DNA of 10,944 nucleotides, from assembly GCA_023392075.1 (NCBI GenBank), contig JAEVZU010000084.1:1-10944 (forward strand), written 5' to 3'. The translations under genes were made by a program, and so were the position numbers. The stretch is from Bacillota bacterium (GTDB taxonomy: Bacteria; Bacillota; Clostridia; Acetivibrionales; DSM-1351). The notes under the pieces are model-generated. The model saw nothing but the letters and a program-made list of their open reading frames with translations. It was not told the origin of the DNA and ran no database searches. Shown here piece by piece: positions 1-6,534 of the stretch; the first letter of the stretch is position 1, and each line of letters opens with the position of its first letter.

Positions 1-50
1 CCACTCCTCTCTTTTGCTGTTGTGTCTCTCTTTTGATTTATCTAATGTAA
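1..50 (-). promoter_or_regulatory. Probable 5' leader and ribosome-binding site of a minus-strand gene beyond the left edge
   Basis: Read on the minus strand, the first bases of the window end in AGAGGAG (plus positions 4-10) followed by TGG at the very edge. This is where a Shine-Dalgarno site would sit just before a start codon outside the window. A 10-base direct repeat (CAAAAGAGAG on the minus strand, plus positions 7-16 and 26-35, offset 19) overlaps the site. A possible minus-strand promoter lies further upstream around 75-110 (TTGAAA-like and TATTCT-like hexamers about 16 bases apart), but the region is so AT-rich that this is weak. The gene itself is not visible. Confidence 0.35.
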
Positions 51-335
51 TATGTATTCTATTAGTTCGTGATTTAGAATATTTTTCTAACTTATTTTTT
101 CAACTGTAACATTAATTAAGAAAATCAAATCAAGATAATAAGTTAAACTCATTTCCTTAACGCAAATTACCTTATACTCCAATTATCATTCGCCGTATAG
201 TCAAGATCTATTGCATGTTAGAATGAAGGAACCGTATCTATGCCAAATTAATACAATCTTTTAATATTATATTACATAATTATTAAAATGGAAATCTTTT
301 ATTCTACAAAAAATGCAGTAATTTTATATTGCTAT
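51..335. other. AT-rich intergenic stretch without a recognisable gene
   Basis: No open reading frame with a ribosome-binding site and no known RNA gene could be recognised here. The stretch is strongly AT-rich and probably holds promoter elements for the minus-strand gene to the left. Only very short frames are present, for example a 13-codon one starting near 223, and none looks like a real gene. Confidence 0.5.
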
Positions 336-395
336 ATAACAAAAACAGCTTTTCCATCCCTTCCGGTTTCTGGTTTCAAAAGGGCGAAAGCTGTT
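336..395 (-). terminator. Intrinsic terminator of the LysM-nucleotidase gene
   Basis: On the minus strand, AACAGCTTT (plus 387-395) pairs perfectly with AAAGCTGTT (plus 344-352). A second inner stem, CCCTT/AAGGG, is at plus 358-362 and 380-384. The outer stem runs straight into a TTTTTGTTAT tract (plus 336-345). This is the standard rho-independent layout, and it lies 66 bases after the stop codon of the nucleotidase gene, the only gene that could use it. Confidence 0.75.
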
Positions 396-461
396 AAATT
401 TAAAGCTGGTAAAGGGTTGTTAAGTTTATTAATGATTAAAGCTTCTATAAAGTATTTGTAA

Positions 462-2261
462 CTAGGCAGCTATATTAAACAGGTTTTCCAATACTGCAAT
501 CGGAGATAAATAGTTTGGTTTAACCGGCGTAATTGTTTTTTCATGCTTAATATCTTTTATAAGGGCGTCTCTGACAGGTATATATGTATTTTTCACATTT
601 CGTGCGTTGGAAAAATCATATTTATCCCCTCCGGTAAGCATGAAATCATTTATAACCACCTTATAATATGTATCATCTGTTATTGGAGTACCGTCCTCAA
701 GTGCAATGTCAACCACTCTGTTTTCATGTTCTGCCCTGGGATCATAAGTTACCTTCAGACCTGAAAACTGCCCGTCTGTTATTGAAGGATTGTTGATACC
801 GTGATCTATGGCTTTCTTTAGATCTTTTCCCGGCAGTTCCAAGGTTACAAGATAATTATCAAAGGGCATGATTTCATATAAGTCGCCCACTGTTATATCT
901 CCGGCATTCAAAGTTCTTCTCAGCCCGCCCCCGTTTTGTATGGCTATCTGTACACCGGTTTCCTTCCTCATAACATCACAGGCCCATTTCCCCAGCAGCG
1001 TAACATCACCCTTGGTATTTCTGTCATGTGTGAATTCCGCTGCTGCTGTTCCGATTTTTTCCCCTAATACAGGCTTAAGTTCATTATCATATTTACTATA
1101 AACTTCGGATGTTTTGGTATCCGGGACAATATTGTTTTTATCAGTGTAAATCTGATCTACCGAAGGTTCCACGGTAACCACTTTGCCATTCGGGTCAAGT
1201 ACAACTGTCAGCTTGGTAAACGCTCGTCCGTTATATGAGCCCTGAACTACAGGCACATTGTTTACCATACCTGAAACCGTCAAATGACTGTGCGCTGAAA
1301 TAACGCCGTCCAATCCCTTGACTTTTTTACAAAGCTCCGCAGCATTTCCCGTAATCACATTTGTCTTTTCGTCCTGGGCGGAATCCAGGTGAGTCAACGC
1401 AATAATAATATCCGGTTTTCCTTCAGCGGCTTTTCCGGCCTTTAGATAGTCAATCCATTCCTGAGCAGCTGATGCAGGATCCCTGAATTCGAGACCCGTT
1501 ACGTATTCCGATTTCGTCAATGAAGGTGTATCCGGATGGGCAAGGCCGATAAATGCTATCCTAATACCGCCCTTTTCAGTTATGATATAAGGTTTGGCCC
1601 ATTCAACAGGTTTTCCGGTGCTTGTATTATAGATATTAGATGCAAGGAATGTAAAATTACCATCCTTTGCCCATTTTTCAATTCTGTTGGAACCCCAGTC
1701 AAACTCGTGATTACCCACGGCAGAAGCCAGTACTCCCATTGCTTTTATCATTTCTGAAACAGGTGCTCCATAAGTCAGATTCGATATTGCAGTACCTTGA
1801 TAGTTATCTCCTCCGGCTACAATAATGGTATTGGGATTTTTATCTGCAGCTGCCTTAGCAGCACCAACCAGCTTGGACATACCCACATTTTTGCCTGTTT
1901 CACTCACATCCTCTGCTACGTTGCCGTGAAAATCGTTAAAGGATATAATATCTACCGTCTTTACTTTTCCTTCCTTGTCACCGGATACTTCGTTACTGAC
2001 AGCGGGTGCGCTTTCACTGATTTCACCGCTTTCTCCGTCCGGTATTTTCAATTTCTGTCCGGAATAAATCAGGTGTGGATTCTGCAGTTTATTATACTCT
2101 GCCAGCGACTCCCAGGTTACTCCATACTGTTGTGCAATTTTCCACAAAACATCGTCCGGCTTAACCGTATAAACACTCTCTGCCATTGCAGCACCAGACA
2201 TAAGTGTGGTAAAAACCAAAATTACCGCCAGGATTAAACTTAGCTTTTTACAGCCTCTCAT
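462..2261 (-). CDS. Secreted LysM-domain 5'-nucleotidase/2',3'-cyclic phosphodiesterase family protein (UshA/YfkN-like)
   Basis: This 599-residue protein is predicted to be exported and to hydrolyse nucleotides or related phosphoesters outside the cell, scavenging phosphate and nucleosides. Residues 1-27 form a signal peptide with a likely cut after AMA. Residues 31-74 are one LysM repeat (YTVKPDDVLW... to KIP), which binds peptidoglycan and should hold the enzyme in the wall. A Ser/Glu-rich linker leads to the metallophosphoesterase domain (about 102-345), with the two-metal motifs FNDFHG (108-113), GGD (150-152), GNHEFD (183-188), THLD (290-293) and AHSH (323-326). The C-terminal nucleotidase domain (about 400-555) shows NGGGLR (443-448), GDLYEIMPF (459-467) and GGDKYDF (544-550). 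There is no sortase motif or C-terminal membrane anchor. The start is supported by an AAGGGGG site 8 bases upstream. It is a monocistronic unit with its own terminator at 336-395 and an unusual inverted repeat in its leader. The exact substrate cannot be read from sequence; family members include 5'-nucleotidases, UDP-sugar hydrolases and cyclic phosphodiesterases. Confidence 0.93.
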   Translation of the reverse strand: MRGCKKLSLILAVILVFTTLMSGAAMAESVYTVKPDDVLWKIAQQYGVTWESLAEYNKLQNPHLIYSGQKLKIPDGESGEISESAPAVSNEVSGDKEGKVKTVDIISFNDFHGNVAEDVSETGKNVGMSKLVGAAKAAADKNPNTIIVAGGDNYQGTAISNLTYGAPVSEMIKAMGVLASAVGNHEFDWGSNRIEKWAKDGNFTFLASNIYNTSTGKPVEWAKPYIITEKGGIRIAFIGLAHPDTPSLTKSEYVTGLEFRDPASAAQEWIDYLKAGKAAEGKPDIIIALTHLDSAQDEKTNVITGNAAELCKKVKGLDGVISAHSHLTVSGMVNNVPVVQGSYNGRAFTKLTVVLDPNGKVVTVEPSVDQIYTDKNNIVPDTKTSEVYSKYDNELKPVLGEKIGTAAAEFTHDRNTKGDVTLLGKWACDVMRKETGVQIAIQNGGGLRRTLNAGDITVGDLYEIMPFDNYLVTLELPGKDLKKAIDHGINNPSITDGQFSGLKVTYDPRAEHENRVVDIALEDGTPITDDTYYKVVINDFMLTGGDKYDFSNARNVKNTYIPVRDALIKDIKHEKTITPVKPNYLSPIAVLENLFNIAA

Positions 2262-2295
2262 AGCAACTGCCCCCTTAATTTATTTTTGTTAACTA

Positions 2296-2380
2296 TACCC
2301 TCTATTGACAATGTATAACACGCCTCACGCAGGGTAAATTAACCACTCAAAAACGTATTGTACATTGTCAATAGAGGGTA
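2296..2380. repeat. Perfect 20-bp inverted repeat with 45-bp loop upstream of the nucleotidase gene
   Basis: TACCCTCTATTGACAATGTA at 2296-2315 is repeated exactly, in inverse orientation, at 2361-2380. The match stops abruptly on both sides. It lies 35-119 bases ahead of the nucleotidase start codon. Three readings are possible: a strong hairpin in the 5' untranslated RNA, a split operator, or a miniature inverted-repeat element. If the outer TA pairs are a target duplication, the element would be 2298-2378 with 18-bp ends starting CCC. The arms contain TTGACA, but no matching -10 hexamer sits at the right distance. Confidence 0.85.
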
Positions 2381-2395
2381 ACTTATTTTAAATAA

Positions 2396-2401
2396 ATTAT
2401 A
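2396..2401 (-). promoter_or_regulatory. Candidate -10 box for the nucleotidase gene
   Basis: A perfect TATAAT is present on the minus strand here. Transcription from it would begin near 2388, so the 20-bp inverted repeat at 2296-2380 would fall almost at the 5' end of the leader RNA. No good -35 hexamer is visible 16-18 bases upstream, and the region is AT-rich, so a chance match is possible. Confidence 0.35.
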
Positions 2402-2513
2402 TTAATTTCCCTGAATTTATCCTAGCAAAATTTGGTTATATTAATGTTAACTTACCATTAATAGGGATTTGAAGGTATTTGTGTGATTTTTGAAGTCATA
2501 TTCTGATCCTTCA

Positions 2514-2626
2514 TATAAAAATAAAACAATTGCAACAGATGTGAAAAATATTGATTACAGTAGCTCCATCTATTGAAGTTGTAAATGTGCACTGTAATCA
2601 ATATAAATTCATATATCGCAATTGTT
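2514..2626 (-). terminator. Nested inverted repeat, probable terminator of the ABC importer operon
   Basis: Two pairs of arms are nested. The outer pair is AACAATTGC (2525-2533) with GCAATTGTT (2618-2626). The inner pair is ATATTGATTACAGT (2548-2561) with its exact complement at 2591-2604. The structure begins 10 bases after the stop codon of the solute-binding protein. On the minus strand the outer stem is followed by TTTTATTTTTAT, as in a rho-independent terminator. The size (about 100 bases) and modest GC content are unusual for a simple terminator, so it may also protect the 3' end of the mRNA. Confidence 0.45.
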
Positions 2627-2635
2627 CAGGTACTC

Positions 2636-4210
2636 TTATTTATTCTCAGCTATAAATTTATCAGCCTGCTCTTTGATGGCTGCCATTATCTTGTCTGCAC
2701 CTGCAGCCTTCATCTTTTCATTTAAAGTCGGGATTCCTGTTTCGGGATCCATAAAACCTGTAATTATAGGTACGGCGTATTGTGTAACTACACTTGAAAC
2801 AGCCGCCACTTCGTTTTTCAGCTTGGAATCATCAAAATTAAAAGCCTGCAGCGTATGGAATACCTGGTTTTTCTTGGCTGTTTCAAATATTGTGTCATAG
2901 TTTGAGTAAACACCTGTGGGATTCAACTGGAACTTTTCATTTCTGAAGAACCATGACAGTCCGTCGGTATAGTCAACTTTGGTGTTTCCTCTGATATATT
3001 TGACCTGATCTTCACCAACCTGTGACCAATGAGTATCCTTTATACCATAGCATAATAGTTGATTTAATTCTTTATCCGTTCTGGCCAGTTCCGCAAACAT
3101 CAACAATCTGTCGGCATTCCGTGAAGTGGCATGTATTCCAAGGCCTGATCCTATATATGGAGTTCCGATCTGCTTTTTGCCCAGGGATGAGTCGTATACC
3201 TGGATCTCCCAGCCCGGATGCTGCGACGGCCATTGTTCGGAATAATTTGTCGCCTGAAGGGCATTTGTCAGAAGTGCTGCCGATTTGCCGTTCTCAAAGG
3301 CCGTTGCATTTGGAGTCTTATTGGAAATGGCATTTTTAGACCAATAGCCGGCCTGTTTCCACTGGTACATTTTCTTGGCAAAAGCCATGAATTCAGGTGT
3401 TTCGTATACATTTACTATAGCTGCACCCTGATCGGTAATTTTGTAAACAAAGTTTCTTTCGGAAACATTACCTACGACAGCATATTCATTTTCAGTATTA
3501 AAGATCTGCTGAAGATCGCTGTAGTTATTCATTACCGAAATATCAAGCGGTACCATGCTCTTTTCATTCCTGGCTATTGCATCCAGATATGCTCCAAAGG
3601 TATCAAGATCGGTAATATCGGGAACATTATATTTTTTCTTTAAATCCTCCCTGACCGCGAAGTGAACTGTTGGAAATTCATTGAAGGTAGTTGGGATCAT
3701 ATATATTTTTCCGTTGATCTTAGCCTGATTCCACGCCATTTCCGGTAAGTCTGTCAACAGCTTGGGTGCATATTTCTGTAAATCATCTTTTGTAATTTCC
3801 TTAAAGCCGTTTTTGGTGGCCTGAGCCTGGTAGTATGCCCAATTTGCCGTATATATACCGTCAAATTCTTCCCCGGAGGCAAACACCAGCTGATATTTAT
3901 TGGTCCAGTCTGACCATGGAAGATATTCAGTGCTTATAGTTGCATTTATTTTAGGTTCTATAACTTTATTAACAGCATCTCTTACCATATTTGAGCCTTC
4001 GCCCGGAGAAGCATCTCCCACACAGTAAATTTTAAGTTCCACTTTCTTTGATATGTCAGGAGCTGTGTTTGCGGCTGAAGTTGATGTTTGTGCTGCTGTT
4101 GAGGTTGAAGCGGTATTATCACTTGATGCAGAGCTCCCACAGCCAACCAGTGCCGTAACCAGCATTACTATTACCAACATCAGACTGATTTGCTTTAAAT
4201 ATTTAGTCAT
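2636..4210 (-). CDS. Extracellular solute-binding lipoprotein of a sugar ABC importer (LplA/YtcQ-like)
   Basis: This is the ligand-capturing subunit of the importer, a lipoprotein fixed to the outer face of the membrane. The chosen start gives 524 residues. It is preceded by AAGGGGG with 6-base spacing and opens directly with a lipoprotein signal (MTKYLKQ, hydrophobic stretch, lipobox LVGC with the lipidated cysteine at residue 24). An upstream in-frame ATG at 4313-4315 would add 35 residues that spoil the signal peptide. Residues about 25-57 are a Ser/Thr/Ala-rich spacer. The mature part is a family 1-type solute-binding fold, and the C-terminal segment (FNFDD... PIITGFMDPETGIP... AAGADKIMAAI) resembles the DUF3502 region typical of LplA-type proteins. 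It is the last gene of the operon, 135 bases after permease 2, with a hairpin and a possible internal promoter in the gap. Family members bind oligosaccharides such as pectin or xylan fragments; the ligand here is unknown. Confidence 0.92.
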   Translation of the reverse strand: MTKYLKQISLMLVIVMLVTALVGCGSSASSDNTASTSTAAQTSTSAANTAPDISKKVELKIYCVGDASPGEGSNMVRDAVNKVIEPKINATISTEYLPWSDWTNKYQLVFASGEEFDGIYTANWAYYQAQATKNGFKEITKDDLQKYAPKLLTDLPEMAWNQAKINGKIYMIPTTFNEFPTVHFAVREDLKKKYNVPDITDLDTFGAYLDAIARNEKSMVPLDISVMNNYSDLQQIFNTENEYAVVGNVSERNFVYKITDQGAAIVNVYETPEFMAFAKKMYQWKQAGYWSKNAISNKTPNATAFENGKSAALLTNALQATNYSEQWPSQHPGWEIQVYDSSLGKKQIGTPYIGSGLGIHATSRNADRLLMFAELARTDKELNQLLCYGIKDTHWSQVGEDQVKYIRGNTKVDYTDGLSWFFRNEKFQLNPTGVYSNYDTIFETAKKNQVFHTLQAFNFDDSKLKNEVAAVSSVVTQYAVPIITGFMDPETGIPTLNEKMKAAGADKIMAAIKEQADKFIAENK

Positions 4211-4216
4211 ATAATT

Positions 4217-4223
4217 CCCCCTT
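4217..4223 (-). promoter_or_regulatory. Shine-Dalgarno site fixing the solute-binding protein start
   Basis: AAGGGGG on the minus strand lies 6 bases before the ATG at 4208-4210. It decides in favour of this start over the in-frame ATG 35 codons upstream. Confidence 0.8.
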
Positions 4224-4247
4224 ATAAATTGTTTCTTCAATGAGCCG

Positions 4248-4279
4248 GTTATGCAGATATACAAATTTAACGCTACGCT
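4248..4279 (-). promoter_or_regulatory. Possible internal promoter for the solute-binding protein gene
   Basis: On the minus strand, TTGCTA is followed after 17 bases by TATATC, ahead of the binding-protein gene. Both hexamers match the vegetative consensus only at four of six positions, so this is a weak candidate. A dedicated promoter would explain how the binding protein is made in excess over the permeases, which is usual for such importers. Confidence 0.25.
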
Positions 4280-4324
4280 AGCAAGGCGGTAAAAATGCAT
4301 CCTGAAAAGACCCATATGTTTTAT

Positions 4325-4350
4325 GATAAACCGGCAAGCCCGGTTTTATC
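4325..4350 (-). other. Hairpin at the stop codon of permease 2 (attenuator or mRNA stabiliser candidate)
   Basis: AAACCGG and CCGGTTT (plus 4328-4334 and 4340-4346) flank a 5-base loop, and GATA/TATC extend the stem past a one-base bulge. The stem overlaps the TAA stop of permease 2. The tail on the minus strand (ATCATAAAAC) is not T-rich, so a full terminator is unlikely. It may be a partial terminator or a barrier to 3' exonuclease between the permease and binding-protein parts of the message. Confidence 0.5.
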
Positions 4351-5233
4351 CTTTTACGGCGCCTACAGTCATGCCCTGAATGAAGTATTTCTGCACAAAC
4401 GGATACAACAGCAGGATAGGACCTGTGGCAACTATTGTCATGGCCAGTTTAAAGGATTCCGCAGGGTATTGATCCATGACTATTCCTGCCGACTTTGCAT
4501 CATTTGCGGCAAATTCCATTTGGGTCAGCATACTGTAAAGATAAAACTGCAAACTGAACTTTTCTTTTTGTGTAATAAAAAGCATGGATGCATACCAGTC
4601 ATTCCAATATCTCAGTGCTATGAACAGTCCCACTGTTGCCAGGGCAGGCTTGGACAACGGCAGGAATATTTGTGCAAAAATCCGGAATTCACCCGCCCCG
4701 TCTATCTTTGCCGATTCAGCCAATGCTTCGGGTATGGACTTCATAAAGCTTCTCATAATAATGATGTCGAATACGGTAAGCATAGCCGGGAAAAGAAGTG
4801 CCAGATAATTATTTTTCAAATGAAGATATCTTACCATTAGAATGTACCAGGGAACAAGACCCCCGCTGAACAAAGTTGTGAAATAGAAATACAGGGCAAA
4901 GGCATTCCTGTATTTGAACTGGGGCCTCTGGAGCGCATATGCCGTCATGCAGATTATAAACAGTCCCACCAGTGTTCCCACAACGGTGACCGTACCTGTT
5001 ACTCCGTAGGCCCTGAGTATGTTGGCAGGCATGGCGAAGGCCACCCTGTAGGCATTAAGAGAAAATTTCCCGGGAATAAATCTATAACCGTCTACATGTA
5101 TCGAACCCTCATCGGTAAATGATCCTGATATGACAAGCAGGAATGGGATAACACACAAAAGGGTGAATATGATAACAGTTGTATAACTTACTAAATTAAA
5201 AATCAGTTGTTCCTTGCCTCTTTTTATTCTCAT
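4346..5233 (-). CDS. Sugar ABC importer permease 2 (LplC/YtcP-like)
   Basis: This is the second membrane subunit of the importer, which forms the transport channel together with permease 1. The preferred start (MRIKRGK) gives 295 residues and has a textbook GGAGG 5 bases upstream. In-frame ATGs at 5269 and 5245 have no ribosome-binding site. The protein shows about six hydrophobic segments, beginning around residues 15-37, and the cytoplasmic EAA loop EALAESAKIDGAGEF...LPLSKP (169-196), which contacts the ATPase. The C-terminus FVQKYFIQGMTVGAVKG is characteristic of the LplC/YtcP branch of carbohydrate permeases. It follows permease 1 after a 123-base gap that holds an 8-bp inverted repeat. 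No ATP-binding subunit is encoded nearby, which is normal for this family because several importers share one MsmX-type ATPase. Confidence 0.93.
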   Translation of the reverse strand: MRIKRGKEQLIFNLVSYTTVIIFTLLCVIPFLLVISGSFTDEGSIHVDGYRFIPGKFSLNAYRVAFAMPANILRAYGVTGTVTVVGTLVGLFIICMTAYALQRPQFKYRNAFALYFYFTTLFSGGLVPWYILMVRYLHLKNNYLALLFPAMLTVFDIIIMRSFMKSIPEALAESAKIDGAGEFRIFAQIFLPLSKPALATVGLFIALRYWNDWYASMLFITQKEKFSLQFYLYSMLTQMEFAANDAKSAGIVMDQYPAESFKLAMTIVATGPILLLYPFVQKYFIQGMTVGAVKG

Positions 5234-5238
5234 CTGTA

Positions 5239-5243
5239 CCTCC
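5239..5243 (-). promoter_or_regulatory. Shine-Dalgarno site fixing the permease 2 start
   Basis: GGAGG on the minus strand sits 5 bases before the ATG at 5231-5233. It lies inside the longer open frame, so it argues that the true protein is 12 residues shorter than the longest frame. Confidence 0.8.
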
Positions 5244-5290
5244 ATGTATTTGCTGGTAGTCTGTAACATCTGAAACGTGTATTGTCCGAC

Positions 5291-5345
5291 GCGGAAAATT
5301 TTCTCAGGATCGGGATTTTACAAACTAAAGATATTCTTTTTCCGC
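5291..5345. repeat. Inverted repeat between the two permease genes
   Basis: GCGGAAAA (5291-5298) pairs exactly with TTTTCCGC (5338-5345) around a 39-base loop. A 10-base palindrome GAAAATTTTC (5294-5303) overlaps the left arm. No T-rich tail follows on the minus strand, so this is not a clear terminator. It could fold in the polycistronic message between the permease genes. Confidence 0.4.
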
Positions 5346-5356
5346 TGCGAAGTCTG

Positions 5357-6280
5357 TTAAAATAATGCATACTCACTGTCTACACGTTTGATAATCCCAT
5401 TGGTAATCATAATGATGGCAAAGCACAGTACTGACTGGTATAAACCGGCAGCAGACGCCATTCCCACCTCCTGCGTTTTCATAAGCGATCTGAAGACAAA
5501 GGTATCTATAACATCGGTAGAATTAAACAAAAGTCCGTTATTTCCGATTATCTGATAAAACATTGAGAAATTTCCCCTGAAAATTGATCCCACATTTAAA
5601 AGGATCATTATAATAATTGTAGGCTTGATGCTTGGTATTGTTATTCTCCAAATCTGTTGGAATATGTTTGCACCATCCAGTTCGGAAGCTTCATACAATT
5701 CCCTGTCAATCCCCGTTATAGCGGCCATATACACGATACTTCCGTATCCTACACCATTCCATGCATTAAAAAATACCAGAATATACTTCCATGCACCTAC
5801 TGTTCCCATAACATCCACCGGTTCAAGTCCCAGTGACTTGAAAACAGTATTCAAGGCTCCGAATTCATAGTTGAAAATATTATATATAAAAGCTCCGACC
5901 ACTACCCAGGAAATAAAATAAGGCATCAGCATCAAGGTTTGTGTTGTCTTTTTAACATATTTGTTTCTCATTTCCGATAAAAAAATGGAAACCGTTATTT
6001 GTAATGAAGTGTTGACAACTATAAATACTAAATTATATAAAAATGTATTTTTGGTAACGTTGAAAGCCTGACCTGACATAAAAAAGAACTTGAAATTATC
6101 AAAGCCCACCCAGTCACTGCCGAATATTCCTGCGGCATAATCCAGACGTTTAAAGGCTATAATGATTCCCGCCATGGGAACATACATAAAGATAAAGTAG
6201 TACAGTACCGCAGGAATCAGCATAAATAAAATCACTTTATTTTTTTTAAAATCCTGAAATACATCACGAATAAGTTTCAT
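5357..6280 (-). CDS. Sugar ABC importer permease 1 (LplB-like)
   Basis: This is the first membrane subunit of the importer and the first gene of the operon. It has 307 residues, usual for the family. Hydrophobic segments begin at about 15-43, followed by further segments near 80-102, 115-135, 165-190, 220-233 and 280-297. The cytoplasmic EAA loop YEASELDGANIF...ITIPSIKP (196-220) contacts the ATPase. The short C-terminal tail ending DSEYALF is typical of LplB-type permeases. The start is supported by AGGAGGAATTATTA directly ahead of the ATG. The gene diverges from the response regulator across a 254-base gap that must hold the promoters of both units, so control of this operon by the neighbouring YesN-type regulator is likely (inference). 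Family relatives import oligosaccharides such as rhamnogalacturonan or xylan fragments; the actual substrate is not readable. Confidence 0.93.
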   Translation of the reverse strand: MKLIRDVFQDFKKNKVILFMLIPAVLYYFIFMYVPMAGIIIAFKRLDYAAGIFGSDWVGFDNFKFFFMSGQAFNVTKNTFLYNLVFIVVNTSLQITVSIFLSEMRNKYVKKTTQTLMLMPYFISWVVVGAFIYNIFNYEFGALNTVFKSLGLEPVDVMGTVGAWKYILVFFNAWNGVGYGSIVYMAAITGIDRELYEASELDGANIFQQIWRITIPSIKPTIIIMILLNVGSIFRGNFSMFYQIIGNNGLLFNSTDVIDTFVFRSLMKTQEVGMASAAGLYQSVLCFAIIMITNGIIKRVDSEYALF

Positions 6281-6534
6281 TAATAATTCCTCCTGTTGTG
6301 ACTAAGATCAATGCATTGTATAATTCGTTATTCGCTTTACACATTTAATTTAACATGACAAAGGATATCAATAATACATGATAAATGTTTTATTTTTAGT
6401 AAAATTGTTTGTAATAATTCAAATATGCACCTGCTATCCTTCTCAACCAAATAGAAAAATGCTATACTATTGACCTGTAACAGGCAAGCCTTATAAATGC
6501 GCTTTTGTAAATACGTTCTAATGGAGGGTTCTCA
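6281..6534. promoter_or_regulatory. Divergent control region between importer operon and two-component operon
   Basis: This gene-free gap separates the outward-facing operons and should contain the binding sites of the AraC-type regulator. On the minus strand, a candidate -10 (TACAAT, plus 6315-6320) lies about 35 bases before permease 1 but has no good -35, which fits a promoter needing an activator. On the plus strand, better core promoter matches lie at 6463-6497. I could not find a clear pair of direct repeats of the kind AraC-family proteins bind. Confidence 0.55.
6460..6497 (+). promoter_or_regulatory. Candidate promoter(s) of the regulator-kinase operon
   Basis: Two overlapping possibilities are visible. 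One is TTGACC (6470-6475), 16 bases, then TATAAA (6492-6497), close to the vegetative consensus. The other is an extended -10, TGCTATACT (6460-6468), with a poor -35. Either would give a short leader before the ATG at 6535. Confidence 0.45.

Noticed and set aside
1797..2237. A 146-codon plus-strand open frame opposite the nucleotidase N-terminus
   Set aside because: It overlaps the LysM and metallophosphoesterase coding sequence in antisense and shows no domain.
2296..2380. The TTGACA in the inverted-repeat arms as a -35 promoter box
   Set aside because: No -10-like hexamer is found 16-18 bases downstream on either strand.
4211..4315. Longer start for the solute-binding protein at 4315
   Set aside because: The extra 35 residues would precede a perfect lipoprotein signal peptide, while the internal ATG has a strong AAGGGGG site.
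4295..4840. A 181-codon plus-strand open frame opposite permease 2
   Set aside because: It is antisense to a clearly conserved permease gene, has no ribosome-binding site worth noting, and its translation is rich in Cys and His with no recognisable domain. It is a shadow of the coding strand.
5234..5269. Longer starts for permease 2 at 5269 and 5245
   Set aside because: Neither has a ribosome-binding site, and the longer frames would contain the GGAGG that serves the ATG at 5233.
6281..6534. A catabolite-repression (cre-like) operator in the divergent gap
   Set aside because: A TGTAAAGCG-like stretch on the minus strand resembles part of the consensus, but the central CG is out of register, so I do not call a site.
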